Assembly (NCBI RefSeq): GCF_030326305.1
Contig: NZ_JACAKB010000032.1
Span: 1-32,524, forward strand
Reading direction: 5' to 3'
Source: Myroides odoratimimus
Lineage (GTDB): Bacteria > Bacteroidota > Bacteroidia > Flavobacteriales > Flavobacteriaceae
DNA: 32,524 bases
Shown: in pieces, positions 1 to 7,961 of the stretch
How the letters are laid out: each line of letters starts with the position of its first letter
How positions within the stretch are numbered: the stretch's first letter is position 1
The notes under the pieces: model-generated
What the model saw: only the letters and a program-made list of their open reading frames with translations
What the model was told of the DNA's origin: nothing
The model's database searches: none
Program-made: the position numbers and the translations under genes

Positions 1-1082
1 CAAATAAGTCGGATCCTAGCTAACCCTAATTTACCTTTAAAATTGGCTTTTATAGTTGTTAGAAGTTCTGTATTTTTTTACAAATAATTCCTCCCTTTAT
101 TTATCTTAAAATCAACTAATTAATACTTTTGTCGTGTGCTAAGGTAATCATTAGTAAATAGTTAAATTGCTTTGAATGCCATATTTTAATTTTGCTTGTG
201 AAAGGCTAAGTTCTCTTTGTTCTAGTTCTTGAACTAATTAGAGTTTAAAATTTATTCTATAGTTTTTAACTCTGCCTAATATAGATTATTGACATAAAGA
301 TTGTTTTTATTGTATTGTTATTTCAAGAAAACAATTTTTCATTACACGTTTGTAAAGATGGTTAAAATAAAACCAACTCCTTTTTAAATATGATTAACCG
401 ATATTAAACGGATAACTCGATGATATTATTCAAAAAAGACTTAACTGCTCTGATTCAGATAAGTCTATGATTATGTTTTTAGTTCTCATAATTTCACATT
501 TAAAATACAAATGAAAATAATCTTTATTTAACACTATAAATCTTTGCATTTAGTGTAATTGATTCAGATTTTGTACCAAAAATCACAGAAATGATATTGA
601 TTAATATTTTGAATGTGATTTTTTGAGAAGATTTAATTCCTGTTTATTATTTCAATATGATATAGTTTAAGCGCTTTTTATCAATTACATTTTAATAAAA
701 GAGTTTCTTAATCTTCAAGGCCTTTAAATTACAGTGCTTTTTTAAGTGTTTTTTGATTTTTTTTTCAAAGAGGTAGGGCTTAAAGATGTAATAGGATTGT
801 TTAGAGTGTTAAGCTTGAAAAAAATGAAAGTATTACGAATTAGAAATGTATTTATTTTTAATAATTGATAGATGTTGCTTTTTGTGATTTATTATACTTG
901 TTCTAATTAAGGATATTTAGGTAATTCACTAGAATAAGTATTCTAGTTGTTTTATATCTCTTTATGTAGATTTTAGTACTAAAACAACTAATTGTTTTTT
1001 TTTATAAAAACAACTTTAGTATTAATAATAATTTTGCTTTTATTATAATTTTATTGTTTATCGCTTATTTTTATTTTGATAT
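1..1082. other. Gene-free A+T-rich leader region
   Basis: I see no gene in these 1.08 kb: stops are frequent in all frames and nothing reads as protein. The stretch is very A+T-rich. It holds some symmetric sequences: a 10-bp inverted repeat at 578-587/614-623 followed by a T run, a bulged hairpin at 531-556, and a 14-bp perfect palindrome TTTTAGTACTAAAA at 971-984. An isolated -7-like TACTTTTG lies at 124-131 with no gene close behind it. The symmetric sites may be regulatory, but in such A+T-rich DNA chance is a real alternative. Confidence 0.6.
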
Positions 1083-1112
1083 TTTGAATAATTCTCATGT
1101 TCTGTATCTTTG
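1083..1112 (+). promoter_or_regulatory. Bacteroidota-type promoter for the three-gene surface operon
   Basis: A perfect -7 element, TATCTTTG (consensus TAnnTTTG), lies at 1105-1112. A TTTG at 1083-1086 sits 18 nt upstream, where the -33 element is expected. Transcription would begin near 1119, leaving a leader of about 33 nt to the ATG at 1152. No other promoter of this quality is seen before 2788 or 4448, so it probably drives all three genes. Confidence 0.6.
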
Positions 1113-1151
1113 TTTTAAAGCTTTTAAGTAAAAATGATTAATAAAAATAAT

Positions 1152-2753
1152 ATGAAAAGAAAAGTACTCTTAGCAATTTGTTTAACTGGTTTTGGTTTAA
1201 TAAATGTAAAAGCTCAGGATTTAGGTTTTAGTATTGGAGGACACGTTCCTAACCCTTCTGCAGCTTTAGATATTCAAGCAACAAATAAAGGGGTTTTACT
1301 TCCTCGAATTGAATTATCAGGCGAAGATCACAAATTAAATGGAGGTACAAATCCAGATGGTGTAATAGTTTATAATAGTGGTAGTGTATTAGAACATGGT
1401 TTTTACTACTGGGCTTCTACTAAATGGGAAAAAGTAGCAGCAAATAGTCAAGTAATCGAGAAGTTAACTGAACTTCAGACAACATTAGAAACTCAGATTA
1501 AAGAAATTACCATTATCGATGGAGGAACAGAAAAAGATATTAGTTATTTAGTTTCGTATAATCCAGAATCTCATTTGTTTACTTATCTAATGCCAAAAGA
1601 AGGAGGAGGATATGATAAAAAGGAGATCGATTTTAAAACAGCTGTTAAAGAAGAACAGACCAATACATTTATACGCGAAATAAAAACTAACGTAGAAGGT
1701 GAGGATAAAATATTAAAATACATTTACTTCTCAGAGAAAGCCATAACAGACTGGTTAAAGAATAATCCTAATGGCAATCCTATTGATGATATGCCAGATG
1801 ATAACGGAACTCCTATTGATGTATTAGGAGTGGTTAATAGCAACTTTAAAGAGATCTTTGAGAATAATACCAATACAGAGATTATTAACCAGATTATTAA
1901 AAAAGCTCCAAATAACGTATGGGTAGAGCAAAGAGAAGAAGGTGAGTTTTTAGTCTATTTAGATGATAATAACGACAAACACGAAGTTTCTTTAGAGAAT
2001 AATGAGACGCAAACAGAAATCTTCAAACATGTTGTAAATGCTGATGGTCAGGTAATAGATGGAGAATCTACACAAGTATTAGAGTCCAAAGATCTTAAAA
2101 AAGGAGATATTTATTACTCTTATAAAGCAGAGCATGGTAAGACATATTACATCAATATGACAAATGATGTAATTAACTCGGTACAAAACAGCGAAACATT
2201 AAAACAAGAAATCTTCAATACAGTTAATAACTATACCACCGAAGGAGGTAATGTATATTATGGAGATATAGATGGACAGAACCTTCTTTATATAGTAGAT
2301 AAAGACAATAATAAAAATCCAATAGATATCTCTAAAGATGTACAAAAGGTTATCGAAGAGACTGTAAATAACAGTGTTGTAGAGAAGATCCTACAGCAAA
2401 CAGAGATAAAACTTATAACTGGAACAGCTGTGAAGATAAACGAATCACATGATGGTTTTTCTGTATTTAAAGGCAAGTATAAAGCTAAAGTAGATAGCTA
2501 TAATAGTACTATAGGAGCAGACTACAATACAGAGTTTAACGCAGGTTTTAGAATAGATAATTTTAATTCTCTTTTAAGTGTTCAGATTTTAAAAGGAAAA
2601 CAATTAGTACAGAACTCAGTTACAGAGGTTAAGTACGAAGGAGGAATATTAAAATTCAAATTCGGTATGGGAAATTTACAAACAACTCTACTATCAGGTG
2701 AGTATGAGGTAATTATTAACTATGTGTCAACTGTAGAATCAAAGAGTAATTAA
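1152..2753 (+). CDS. Exported modular surface protein with flavobacterial N-terminal head
   Basis: This 533-residue exported protein of unknown function opens with a Sec signal peptide (MKRKVLLAICL..., cleavage near AQD). Next comes the head shared with five other proteins here: SAALDIQATNKGVLLPR followed by GVIVYNS and GFYYW. The body has repeated beta-rich modules of the type 'GNVYY...LLYIVDKDN...PIDIS' separated by predicted helices. The last ~55 residues match the C-terminal ends of the next two proteins (pattern L.F.FG......L..G.Y.V). No T9SS C-terminal domain, lipobox or membrane anchor is seen. An in-frame ATG at 1134 would add six residues. I chose 1152 because it gives a compact signal peptide and because the gene at 31509 also starts MKRKVL. 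It is first in a three-gene operon, 34 bp before the next gene. A surface or fibre role is inference. Confidence 0.85.
   Translation: MKRKVLLAICLTGFGLINVKAQDLGFSIGGHVPNPSAALDIQATNKGVLLPRIELSGEDHKLNGGTNPDGVIVYNSGSVLEHGFYYWASTKWEKVAANSQVIEKLTELQTTLETQIKEITIIDGGTEKDISYLVSYNPESHLFTYLMPKEGGGYDKKEIDFKTAVKEEQTNTFIREIKTNVEGEDKILKYIYFSEKAITDWLKNNPNGNPIDDMPDDNGTPIDVLGVVNSNFKEIFENNTNTEIINQIIKKAPNNVWVEQREEGEFLVYLDDNNDKHEVSLENNETQTEIFKHVVNADGQVIDGESTQVLESKDLKKGDIYYSYKAEHGKTYYINMTNDVINSVQNSETLKQEIFNTVNNYTTEGGNVYYGDIDGQNLLYIVDKDNNKNPIDISKDVQKVIEETVNNSVVEKILQQTEIKLITGTAVKINESHDGFSVFKGKYKAKVDSYNSTIGADYNTEFNAGFRIDNFNSLLSVQILKGKQLVQNSVTEVKYEGGILKFKFGMGNLQTTLLSGEYEVIINYVSTVESKSN
1269..2411 (+). repeat. Copy A of 1.14-kb near-identical direct repeat
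   Basis: This segment recurs at 2908-4050 with a constant offset of 1639 bp. Reading the two copies against each other I found one difference (C at 2391, T at 4030). Identity covers synonymous positions and starts and stops abruptly inside both reading frames. It spans the head and most of the body of each protein but not the signal peptides or C-terminal domains. Confidence 0.95.
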
Positions 2754-2787
2754 AAGTATTAGTTTAAGAATTAAAGACAAAAAAAAG

Positions 2788-4437
2788 ATGAAAAAAAATA
2801 TAATCACACTATTAGTATTAGCCTTAAGTACGGTTGCTTTAGCACAAGAAAAAGATAAGGCAGGTTTGGGTATTGGAACTAAGAGAATTAGTAAAGCTGC
2901 TATGCTTGATATTCAAGCAACAAATAAAGGGGTTTTACTTCCTCGAATTGAATTATCAGGCGAAGATCACAAATTAAATGGAGGTACAAATCCAGATGGT
3001 GTAATAGTTTATAATAGTGGTAGTGTATTAGAACATGGTTTTTACTACTGGGCTTCTACTAAATGGGAAAAAGTAGCAGCAAATAGTCAAGTAATCGAGA
3101 AGTTAACTGAACTTCAGACAACATTAGAAACTCAGATTAAAGAAATTACCATTATCGATGGAGGAACAGAAAAAGATATTAGTTATTTAGTTTCGTATAA
3201 TCCAGAATCTCATTTGTTTACTTATCTAATGCCAAAAGAAGGAGGAGGATATGATAAAAAGGAGATCGATTTTAAAACAGCTGTTAAAGAAGAACAGACC
3301 AATACATTTATACGCGAAATAAAAACTAACGTAGAAGGTGAGGATAAAATATTAAAATACATTTACTTCTCAGAGAAAGCCATAACAGACTGGTTAAAGA
3401 ATAATCCTAATGGCAATCCTATTGATGATATGCCAGATGATAACGGAACTCCTATTGATGTATTAGGAGTGGTTAATAGCAACTTTAAAGAGATCTTTGA
3501 GAATAATACCAATACAGAGATTATTAACCAGATTATTAAAAAAGCTCCAAATAACGTATGGGTAGAGCAAAGAGAAGAAGGTGAGTTTTTAGTCTATTTA
3601 GATGATAATAACGACAAACACGAAGTTTCTTTAGAGAATAATGAGACGCAAACAGAAATCTTCAAACATGTTGTAAATGCTGATGGTCAGGTAATAGATG
3701 GAGAATCTACACAAGTATTAGAGTCCAAAGATCTTAAAAAAGGAGATATTTATTACTCTTATAAAGCAGAGCATGGTAAGACATATTACATCAATATGAC
3801 AAATGATGTAATTAACTCGGTACAAAACAGCGAAACATTAAAACAAGAAATCTTCAATACAGTTAATAACTATACCACCGAAGGAGGTAATGTATATTAT
3901 GGAGATATAGATGGACAGAACCTTCTTTATATAGTAGATAAAGACAATAATAAAAATCCAATAGATATCTCTAAAGATGTACAAAAGGTTATCGAAGAGA
4001 CTGTAAATAACAGTGTTGTAGAGAAGATCTTACAGCAAACAGAGATAAAAATTATAACGGATTCTGTGGATGTGGCGGTTAATTCCTCTATTGATGGAAA
4101 TATTGTCTATAGAGGTAAAAGGAAAATAAAAGTGAACCATGCTGACGGATATGATGTGACTTTTATAGGAAGTATTACAGCTAAACCTTCTGATAAAAAA
4201 GAAGTAGTGGAAGGTGGTACCAGAACAGTAACATATCAAGATAGTACTGCTACTATAGAGACATTGCTATCAGCCAATATCATTGATGTTAAAACAAAAC
4301 AAGTAGTGGTATCTACAGTTACTGATGTAAGTGTAAGTGGTAACGAATTGACATTCTATTTTGGTCAGAATGGAATGTATATAGCATTAGACAATGGTGA
4401 TTATGAAGTAGTTTTTGAGTACACTGCTTCGAAGTAA
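2788..4437 (+). CDS. Exported modular surface protein, paralogue of the preceding gene
   Basis: This protein has 549 residues and begins with a signal peptide (MKKNIITLLVLALSTVALAQ), then a short GLGIGT motif and the shared head. About residues 41-414 equal the preceding protein, because the 1.14-kb block is repeated. The signal peptide and the last ~125 residues differ in sequence. The C-terminal end still keeps the family pattern (LTFYFG......LDNGDYEVVFEY), so the flanks diverged long ago while the middle was homogenised recently. The body carries beta modules with GNVYYG and YIVDKDN motifs and alternating helical stretches. No enzyme motif or T9SS domain is seen. The gene starts 34 bp after the previous stop and ends 10 bp before the next ATG, so co-transcription is likely. 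Function is unknown; a surface fibre or adhesin is inferred. Confidence 0.85.
   Translation: MKKNIITLLVLALSTVALAQEKDKAGLGIGTKRISKAAMLDIQATNKGVLLPRIELSGEDHKLNGGTNPDGVIVYNSGSVLEHGFYYWASTKWEKVAANSQVIEKLTELQTTLETQIKEITIIDGGTEKDISYLVSYNPESHLFTYLMPKEGGGYDKKEIDFKTAVKEEQTNTFIREIKTNVEGEDKILKYIYFSEKAITDWLKNNPNGNPIDDMPDDNGTPIDVLGVVNSNFKEIFENNTNTEIINQIIKKAPNNVWVEQREEGEFLVYLDDNNDKHEVSLENNETQTEIFKHVVNADGQVIDGESTQVLESKDLKKGDIYYSYKAEHGKTYYINMTNDVINSVQNSETLKQEIFNTVNNYTTEGGNVYYGDIDGQNLLYIVDKDNNKNPIDISKDVQKVIEETVNNSVVEKILQQTEIKIITDSVDVAVNSSIDGNIVYRGKRKIKVNHADGYDVTFIGSITAKPSDKKEVVEGGTRTVTYQDSTATIETLLSANIIDVKTKQVVVSTVTDVSVSGNELTFYFGQNGMYIALDNGDYEVVFEYTASK
2908..4050 (+). repeat. Copy B of 1.14-kb near-identical direct repeat
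   Basis: This is the second copy of the block at 1269-2411, in direct orientation inside the adjacent gene. The arrangement allows unequal recombination between the two genes. A crossover would delete or duplicate 1639 bp and leave one in-frame chimera. Confidence 0.95.
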
Positions 4438-4447
4438 GAAAGGAAGC

Positions 4448-5308
4448 ATGAAAAAGTTAGTTTTAATATTATTCTTATTTGGGGTATCCTTAGCAGGATA
4501 TTCCCAAGTAGGGATTGGAGTACAAAGACCTGCTTCAGCTTCTATGTTAGAAGTGCATAGCCCTGATGGCAATAAAGGGGTGTTATTACCTAAAGTAGCT
4601 TTGACAGATAAAGGTCTTTTTGCTCCTATAATAGGTGATCATGATGATCCACGTAATATAGGATTACTTGTTTTTAATCAAACAGAAGACAGCGAAAAAG
4701 GACTAGTGTTAGGGTATTACTATTGGACAGGTACTAGTTGGAGTTCTTTTATAGATAAAGAAGAAATCATAGCATTAATAGAAGGTAAATTAATAGGAAA
4801 CAACGTCTATTATGGTAAGATAGGACAGAGTGATAGAGAAGTTTTATATATTAAACGCAAGGATAGTAATGGAGAGGAAATCATAGAAGAGCTAAATCTA
4901 ATACCAGGACTTATAGATAATATAGCCAATGCTTCACAGGAGACTCTTTTTGATATTAAACAGAAGATAGGATATAATATTTCAGAACAGATAGCATACA
5001 TTGGAAAATCTATAAAAGGAAATTATGTATATAGTTTTTACACAACAACAAGTTTAGAAAATGATAATGCAGAGGCTAAAGGTGTTCATTTAGACAAAAA
5101 TGTTTTAGAGTTTTTAGCTCATGGTGAAATCTATAAAATAATGTTACTAGATAGTAAATATCAATTAATAGATATTAGCATTACAGATATTGAGATAAAC
5201 ACTGAAGGTGTCTTAAATTTTAGTCTAGGGACTCCTAATTTTTATTTAACACTTCCTGAAGGGAAGTATGGAGTGATAGTGGAGTTAGTAAGTACTAAAA
5301 AGATATAG
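4448..5308 (+). CDS. Small exported protein of the same head family
   Basis: This 286-residue protein has a signal peptide (MKKLVLILFLFGVSLAGYSQ) followed directly by the head VGIGVQRPASASMLEV, KGVLLPK, GLLVFNQ and GYYYWTGTSW. One beta module follows (NNVYYGKIG...VLYIKRKD). The C-terminal ~60 residues (SITDIEIN...GVLNFSLG...LPEGKYGVIVE) align with the ends of the two upstream proteins. It is therefore a minimal version: head, one module and the shared end domain. Translation could open at 4415, but that start overlaps the preceding gene and puts charged residues before the signal peptide; 4448 is preferred. It is last in the operon and is followed at once by a terminator. Function is unknown. 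Confidence 0.85.
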   Translation: MKKLVLILFLFGVSLAGYSQVGIGVQRPASASMLEVHSPDGNKGVLLPKVALTDKGLFAPIIGDHDDPRNIGLLVFNQTEDSEKGLVLGYYYWTGTSWSSFIDKEEIIALIEGKLIGNNVYYGKIGQSDREVLYIKRKDSNGEEIIEELNLIPGLIDNIANASQETLFDIKQKIGYNISEQIAYIGKSIKGNYVYSFYTTTSLENDNAEAKGVHLDKNVLEFLAHGEIYKIMLLDSKYQLIDISITDIEINTEGVLNFSLGTPNFYLTLPEGKYGVIVELVSTKKI

Positions 5309-5346
5309 AAGAGGGGGGGGACTTTTTGGGCTCCCTCTTTGTTTTT
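5309..5346 (+). terminator. Rho-independent terminator of the surface operon
   Basis: AAGAGGG (5309-5315) pairs with CCCTCTT (5333-5339), followed by a T-rich stretch GTTTTTT. It begins one base after the TAG of the preceding gene. A run of eight G (5313-5320) lies in the 5' arm and loop, so slippage there could change the hairpin. Confidence 0.7.
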
Positions 5347-5410
5347 TATAAAAGAGGAACTTTTATCTTTTTTTATAATTCTGTCCAACAAGATTGCCAT
5401 ACGCCTGTTG

Positions 5411-5531
5411 AGGGACTATATCTAATTCTATACTATCTTTGTGGAGTATTTGGTATAAAGGGTTGTAGTTTTGTTTGTTTAGCGACACAAATTTCTATAA
5501 CCCTTCTTTATTTTGCAAAAGTCAAGACGAC
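5411..5531 (-). mobile_element. IS end fragment with 5' part of a transposase-like gene (copy A)
   Basis: On the minus strand this begins GTCGTCTTGACTTTT (end at 5531). It then reads from a GTG at 5488 as ...NKQNYNPLYQILHKDSIELDIVP before homology stops near 5411. The same DNA and peptide occur, inverted, at 17708-17829. The peptide resembles the N-terminus of IS5-type transposases of flavobacteria as I remember them. No catalytic DDE part is present and the frame ends soon after, so this is a dead remnant. The 112-codon open frame on the opposite strand (5326-5664) is probably chance. Confidence 0.55.
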
Positions 5532-5672
5532 CTCACTATTAAAAAGAAGGTTATTTACCAGCACCTATAACTTTTTAAGAAGACTATATTGCAATCGAAA
5601 AATAAAAAGAGGTAATCCAATAAGGTTGCTGTATAGAAAATGTTTTGTCTTAGAGTATAGATAGAAAAAGTA

Positions 5673-5706
5673 AGGGGCCGTTTCATTGTAAAAAAAGACA
5701 ACCCCT
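5673..5706. repeat. Imperfect inverted repeat, possible fused IS ends
   Basis: GGGGCCGTTTCATT reading rightward from 5674 resembles GGGGTTGTCTTTTT reading leftward from 5705 (pattern GGGGYYGTYTYWTT). G-rich arms are unusual in this A+T-rich DNA. They could be the two ends of an IS whose centre has been lost, or simply a hairpin. The rest of the spacer to 5840 shows nothing recognisable apart from a 6-bp hairpin at 5792-5808. Confidence 0.3.
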
Positions 5707-5840
5707 GTGGTTACCAAGGTGGGTACTGATAAACTTACTACGACATTTGGTTTATAGTACTTTTAAAAAGTTATATCTACGTTGTTTTTCTAGGTTAAAA
5801 AGTAACCTGTAACTTCTTCTTATTTAAATCCATAATATTT

Positions 5841-6383
5841 TCAACTTGATAAGATCTCTTTAGGATAGTTATATTGTCTTGTTGCCTGGATAAGTGTAAG
5901 TTTAAAAGGAATATCACTTGTATTGTTTAACGCAAAGGTCTTACTTTTTTTCTCAGTTGAACAGTCAAAATATTCTGCTTTTATTGAAGTGGTAAAAATA
6001 GCTTCGGTGAATTTTTTATCTCCAATTAACTGATCTTTGTAATATGCGATTGATCTTTTTTGAAAAAGAGCCTCTTTGATACTTTCAACAGTATTTTCTT
6101 TAGCAAAGATAAGTGTGATGGGACGGTGATAAAACTCATGCTTTGTATCTATAAGATAATGAATATCTGAAGAAGAAGTAATCGTTAATTGATATTGATC
6201 AGCCCATTGCATTGCTTTGGTAAATAAATTAGTATGACCTACAATTTCTATTCCATCTAATAGTCCTTCCTCTAGCAATCTTTGTTGTGGAGCTTCCCAT
6301 TGATCTTTAGTCTTTTGTTTATAAGGAGGGTGGTTCCACTGTATAAAAGCACCTTGTTTTTTAGCATCTTTTGAACTCATCAA
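5841..6383 (-). pseudogene. N-terminally truncated PHP-domain phosphodiesterase (Sb-PDE-like)
   Basis: About 180 codons match the C-terminal half of the PHP-fold phosphodiesterases annotated as Sb-PDE family in Bacteroidota. Visible motifs are AKKQGAFIQWNHP (His18, likely metal ligand), LLDGIEIVG, TSSSDIH (Asp73, His75), HRPITLIFAKE and ESIKEALFQKRSIAYYKDQLIG. Intact members are roughly twice as long (from memory) and start with an HxH metal-binding segment. That half is absent: upstream of the TTG at 6383 (ATG at 6380) stops interrupt the frame and no PHP start motif is found. The C-terminus (PKEILSS) may also be cut. Without the HxH motif the metal site cannot be complete, so the fragment is probably inactive. 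It lies beside IS remnants, which fits deletion after transposition. Confidence 0.7.
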
Positions 6384-6506
6384 GTTTATATTTTCAGTTT
6401 TAGAGCATATAGTAGCAATAAAGTAGAATTGTTCTAAATGTTTTAAAATCAGTTGTTTTGTTTTTGTGTATGAGGAAAACCGTAAGAGTGAGTTGTTTAT
6501 AGAATA

Positions 6507-6514
6507 TATCTTTG
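6507..6514 (+). promoter_or_regulatory. -7 promoter element before the lipoprotein gene
   Basis: TATCTTTG is a perfect TAnnTTTG -7 element. I see no convincing -33 element at the right distance. It lies downstream of the first possible in-frame start (6466), which argues that the true start is the ATG at 6565. Confidence 0.5.
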
Positions 6515-6564
6515 TCGTTCCTATGGAAACAAAGGAAGTAGTACTAATATTTAAAAAATATGAA

Positions 6565-7005
6565 ATGAAAAGAATTGTTCTATTACTAATGGTGGCATCT
6601 ATGGCATTAGCTTGTTCTTCAGATGATAATAAAGCAGCAAGTAATCCTGAAGGGTCAATACAAGTAGGCGTATCACATTCTCATAAGATAAAAATACCTG
6701 AATGGTTACAAGGACAATGGGTAGTTAAAGGAAGTACAGAGTATAATTTTCACAGTTTTAATCTAAAGGCAAATGATCTATGTGTAGTGAACGTAGTATC
6801 ATCTTGTTATCAAGGGCAGATTAATGCTATGGATAAAGTAGATCCAAATCAAGTAGAGGTAGTACAGGAGAATAAAAAGGGGTATTATCGTTTATCAATA
6901 GATATGGGAGGTCTATTAACAGAGTATGCTTTTACTTATAAATCAGAGAGTGAAGTAGAGTTTAAGATGAGTAATCTACCTAGGGTAACTCTAATTAGAA
7001 AATAA
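6565..7005 (+). CDS. Small lipoprotein of unknown function
   Basis: This 146-residue precursor has a lipoprotein signal peptide, MKRIVLLLMVASMALAC, with the lipid Cys at 17. The residues after it, SSDDN, are acidic. In Bacteroidota, charged residues right after the Cys often direct lipoproteins to the cell surface, so surface exposure is possible. The mature part has HSHKIKIPEWLQGQWV and then beta-rich sequence with two Cys, like small lipocalin-like proteins, but I recognise no family. The reading frame extends upstream to 6466; I chose 6565 because the promoter element and signal peptide fit only this start. It stands alone between the phosphodiesterase remnant and a terminator shared with the convergent copper locus. 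Confidence 0.8.
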   Translation: MKRIVLLLMVASMALACSSDDNKAASNPEGSIQVGVSHSHKIKIPEWLQGQWVVKGSTEYNFHSFNLKANDLCVVNVVSSCYQGQINAMDKVDPNQVEVVQENKKGYYRLSIDMGGLLTEYAFTYKSESEVEFKMSNLPRVTLIRK

Positions 7006-7029
7006 CCTTTTTATTAGATTAAAAATAGA

Positions 7030-7060
7030 AAGGCTGTCCTTACACCAGACAGCCTTTTAT
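7030..7060. terminator. Bidirectional terminator between convergent genes
   Basis: AAGGCTGTC (7030-7038) pairs perfectly with GACAGCCTT (7048-7056) around a 9-nt loop. T-rich tails follow on both strands. It serves the lipoprotein gene on the plus strand and the DUF3347 gene on the minus strand. Confidence 0.85.
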
Positions 7061-7076
7061 TATTTAGACTATAAGC

Positions 7077-7664
7077 CTATTTAGTTTCAAATGTGATTTT
7101 GTTTTGATTCGCACCACATTTAAGCATTGAAGAACCGTATAATGGGTTAGATAGGTCTTCTACATCGCTTAGCCATTGACCACCTTCACCGTTGTTGTAC
7201 ATTGGGCAGTATTGTTCAAATACTACTCTGTCTGTTCCAACGGTATTGATTAGTTTTATTAAGTCTTCTGTTAGGTCTTCGAATTCTTCTCTTTGTACTT
7301 TAATGTCTACTGCATCAATTTTAGTAGCTGTTTCTACTAATTCTTTCACTAGTTGTTTTGCTGTAGCATCTTCTGTTACTACTGCATTAAGATTATTTAC
7401 TAGTGTTTTACTAGCCGTAGCAGCTTGTTCTTGATTGTCCTGTTGAAGTGCTTTTTTAACTAAGAAATAAGCATCAAGAGTAGATTGTAATACATTAGAT
7501 TCTTTTACTGTTGTTACTTTCTCTACAGCGCTAGCTGTAGTGTGATCATCGTGATCATGTCCTGCGTGCTCTTGTGTTGTTGGAGCTGTTGTTTCTTGTT
7601 TTTTGTCATTACATGCAGTAAGTGTGAAAGCTAATACTGCAAAACTTAAAATTACTTTTTTCAT
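7077..7664 (-). CDS. DUF3347 copper-efflux-associated lipoprotein
   Basis: This 195-residue precursor has a lipobox (LTAC, Cys18) and a His-rich segment HAGHDHDDH (residues 33-41). A helical domain of about 100 residues follows. The C-terminal metal-site signature is YCPMYNNGEGGQWLS (Cys153, Met155) plus SSMLKCG (Met180, Cys183). This arrangement is typical of DUF3347, a family often found next to, or fused to, CusB-type adaptors in Bacteroidota. The protein probably binds Cu(I) or Ag(I) in the periplasm and may pass it to the efflux pump; this is inferred from context and ligands. It is the last gene of the minus-strand copper locus, 297 bp after the adaptor gene, so it may have its own promoter. 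Confidence 0.85.
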   Translation of the reverse strand: MKKVILSFAVLAFTLTACNDKKQETTAPTTQEHAGHDHDDHTTASAVEKVTTVKESNVLQSTLDAYFLVKKALQQDNQEQAATASKTLVNNLNAVVTEDATAKQLVKELVETATKIDAVDIKVQREEFEDLTEDLIKLINTVGTDRVVFEQYCPMYNNGEGGQWLSDVEDLSNPLYGSSMLKCGANQNKITFETK

Positions 7665-7961
7665 TTGATTGTTATTTGATATTTGTTCTTTTATTTCAAG
7701 TCACAGATTATAAATCTGCGACAACATCTTTTTTGTCAAGTAAAGTTAGAAAAAAGAAGGTAGAGTAGGTCTGCATTCTTTTTTCTGTTTTTGTATTTCT
7801 GTGTGTTGTCGTAATACATAGTAGTTCTGGGAAAGCCTACCGTTGTGGAAGTGTATTGTGGATATACGTTCTACACAAACCATATCACATTATATAAGTA
7901 TCTAATGTCTTAAGGCATACAATTCCTAATTCTTAACTCTTAATTTGAGCCAAGCGACTTA
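7665..7961. other. Spacer with hairpin inside the copper locus
   Basis: No gene is seen. At 7700-7722 the sequence GTCaCAGATT-ATA-AATCTGcGAC forms a hairpin with one mismatch. A related short symmetric sequence (GCAAATTTGC at 11044-11053) sits in the gap before the channel gene. These may be small dispersed repeats. No clear promoter motif is visible on the minus strand. Confidence 0.45.

Noticed and set aside
5326-5664. 112-codon plus-strand open frame
   Set aside because: It starts inside the operon terminator, runs antisense to the IS fragment and has a composition unlike a real protein; no signal peptide or family is recognised.
5792-5808. Hairpin AGGTTA-AAAAG-TAACCT as a terminator
   Set aside because: It has no T run on either strand and a stem of only six pairs.
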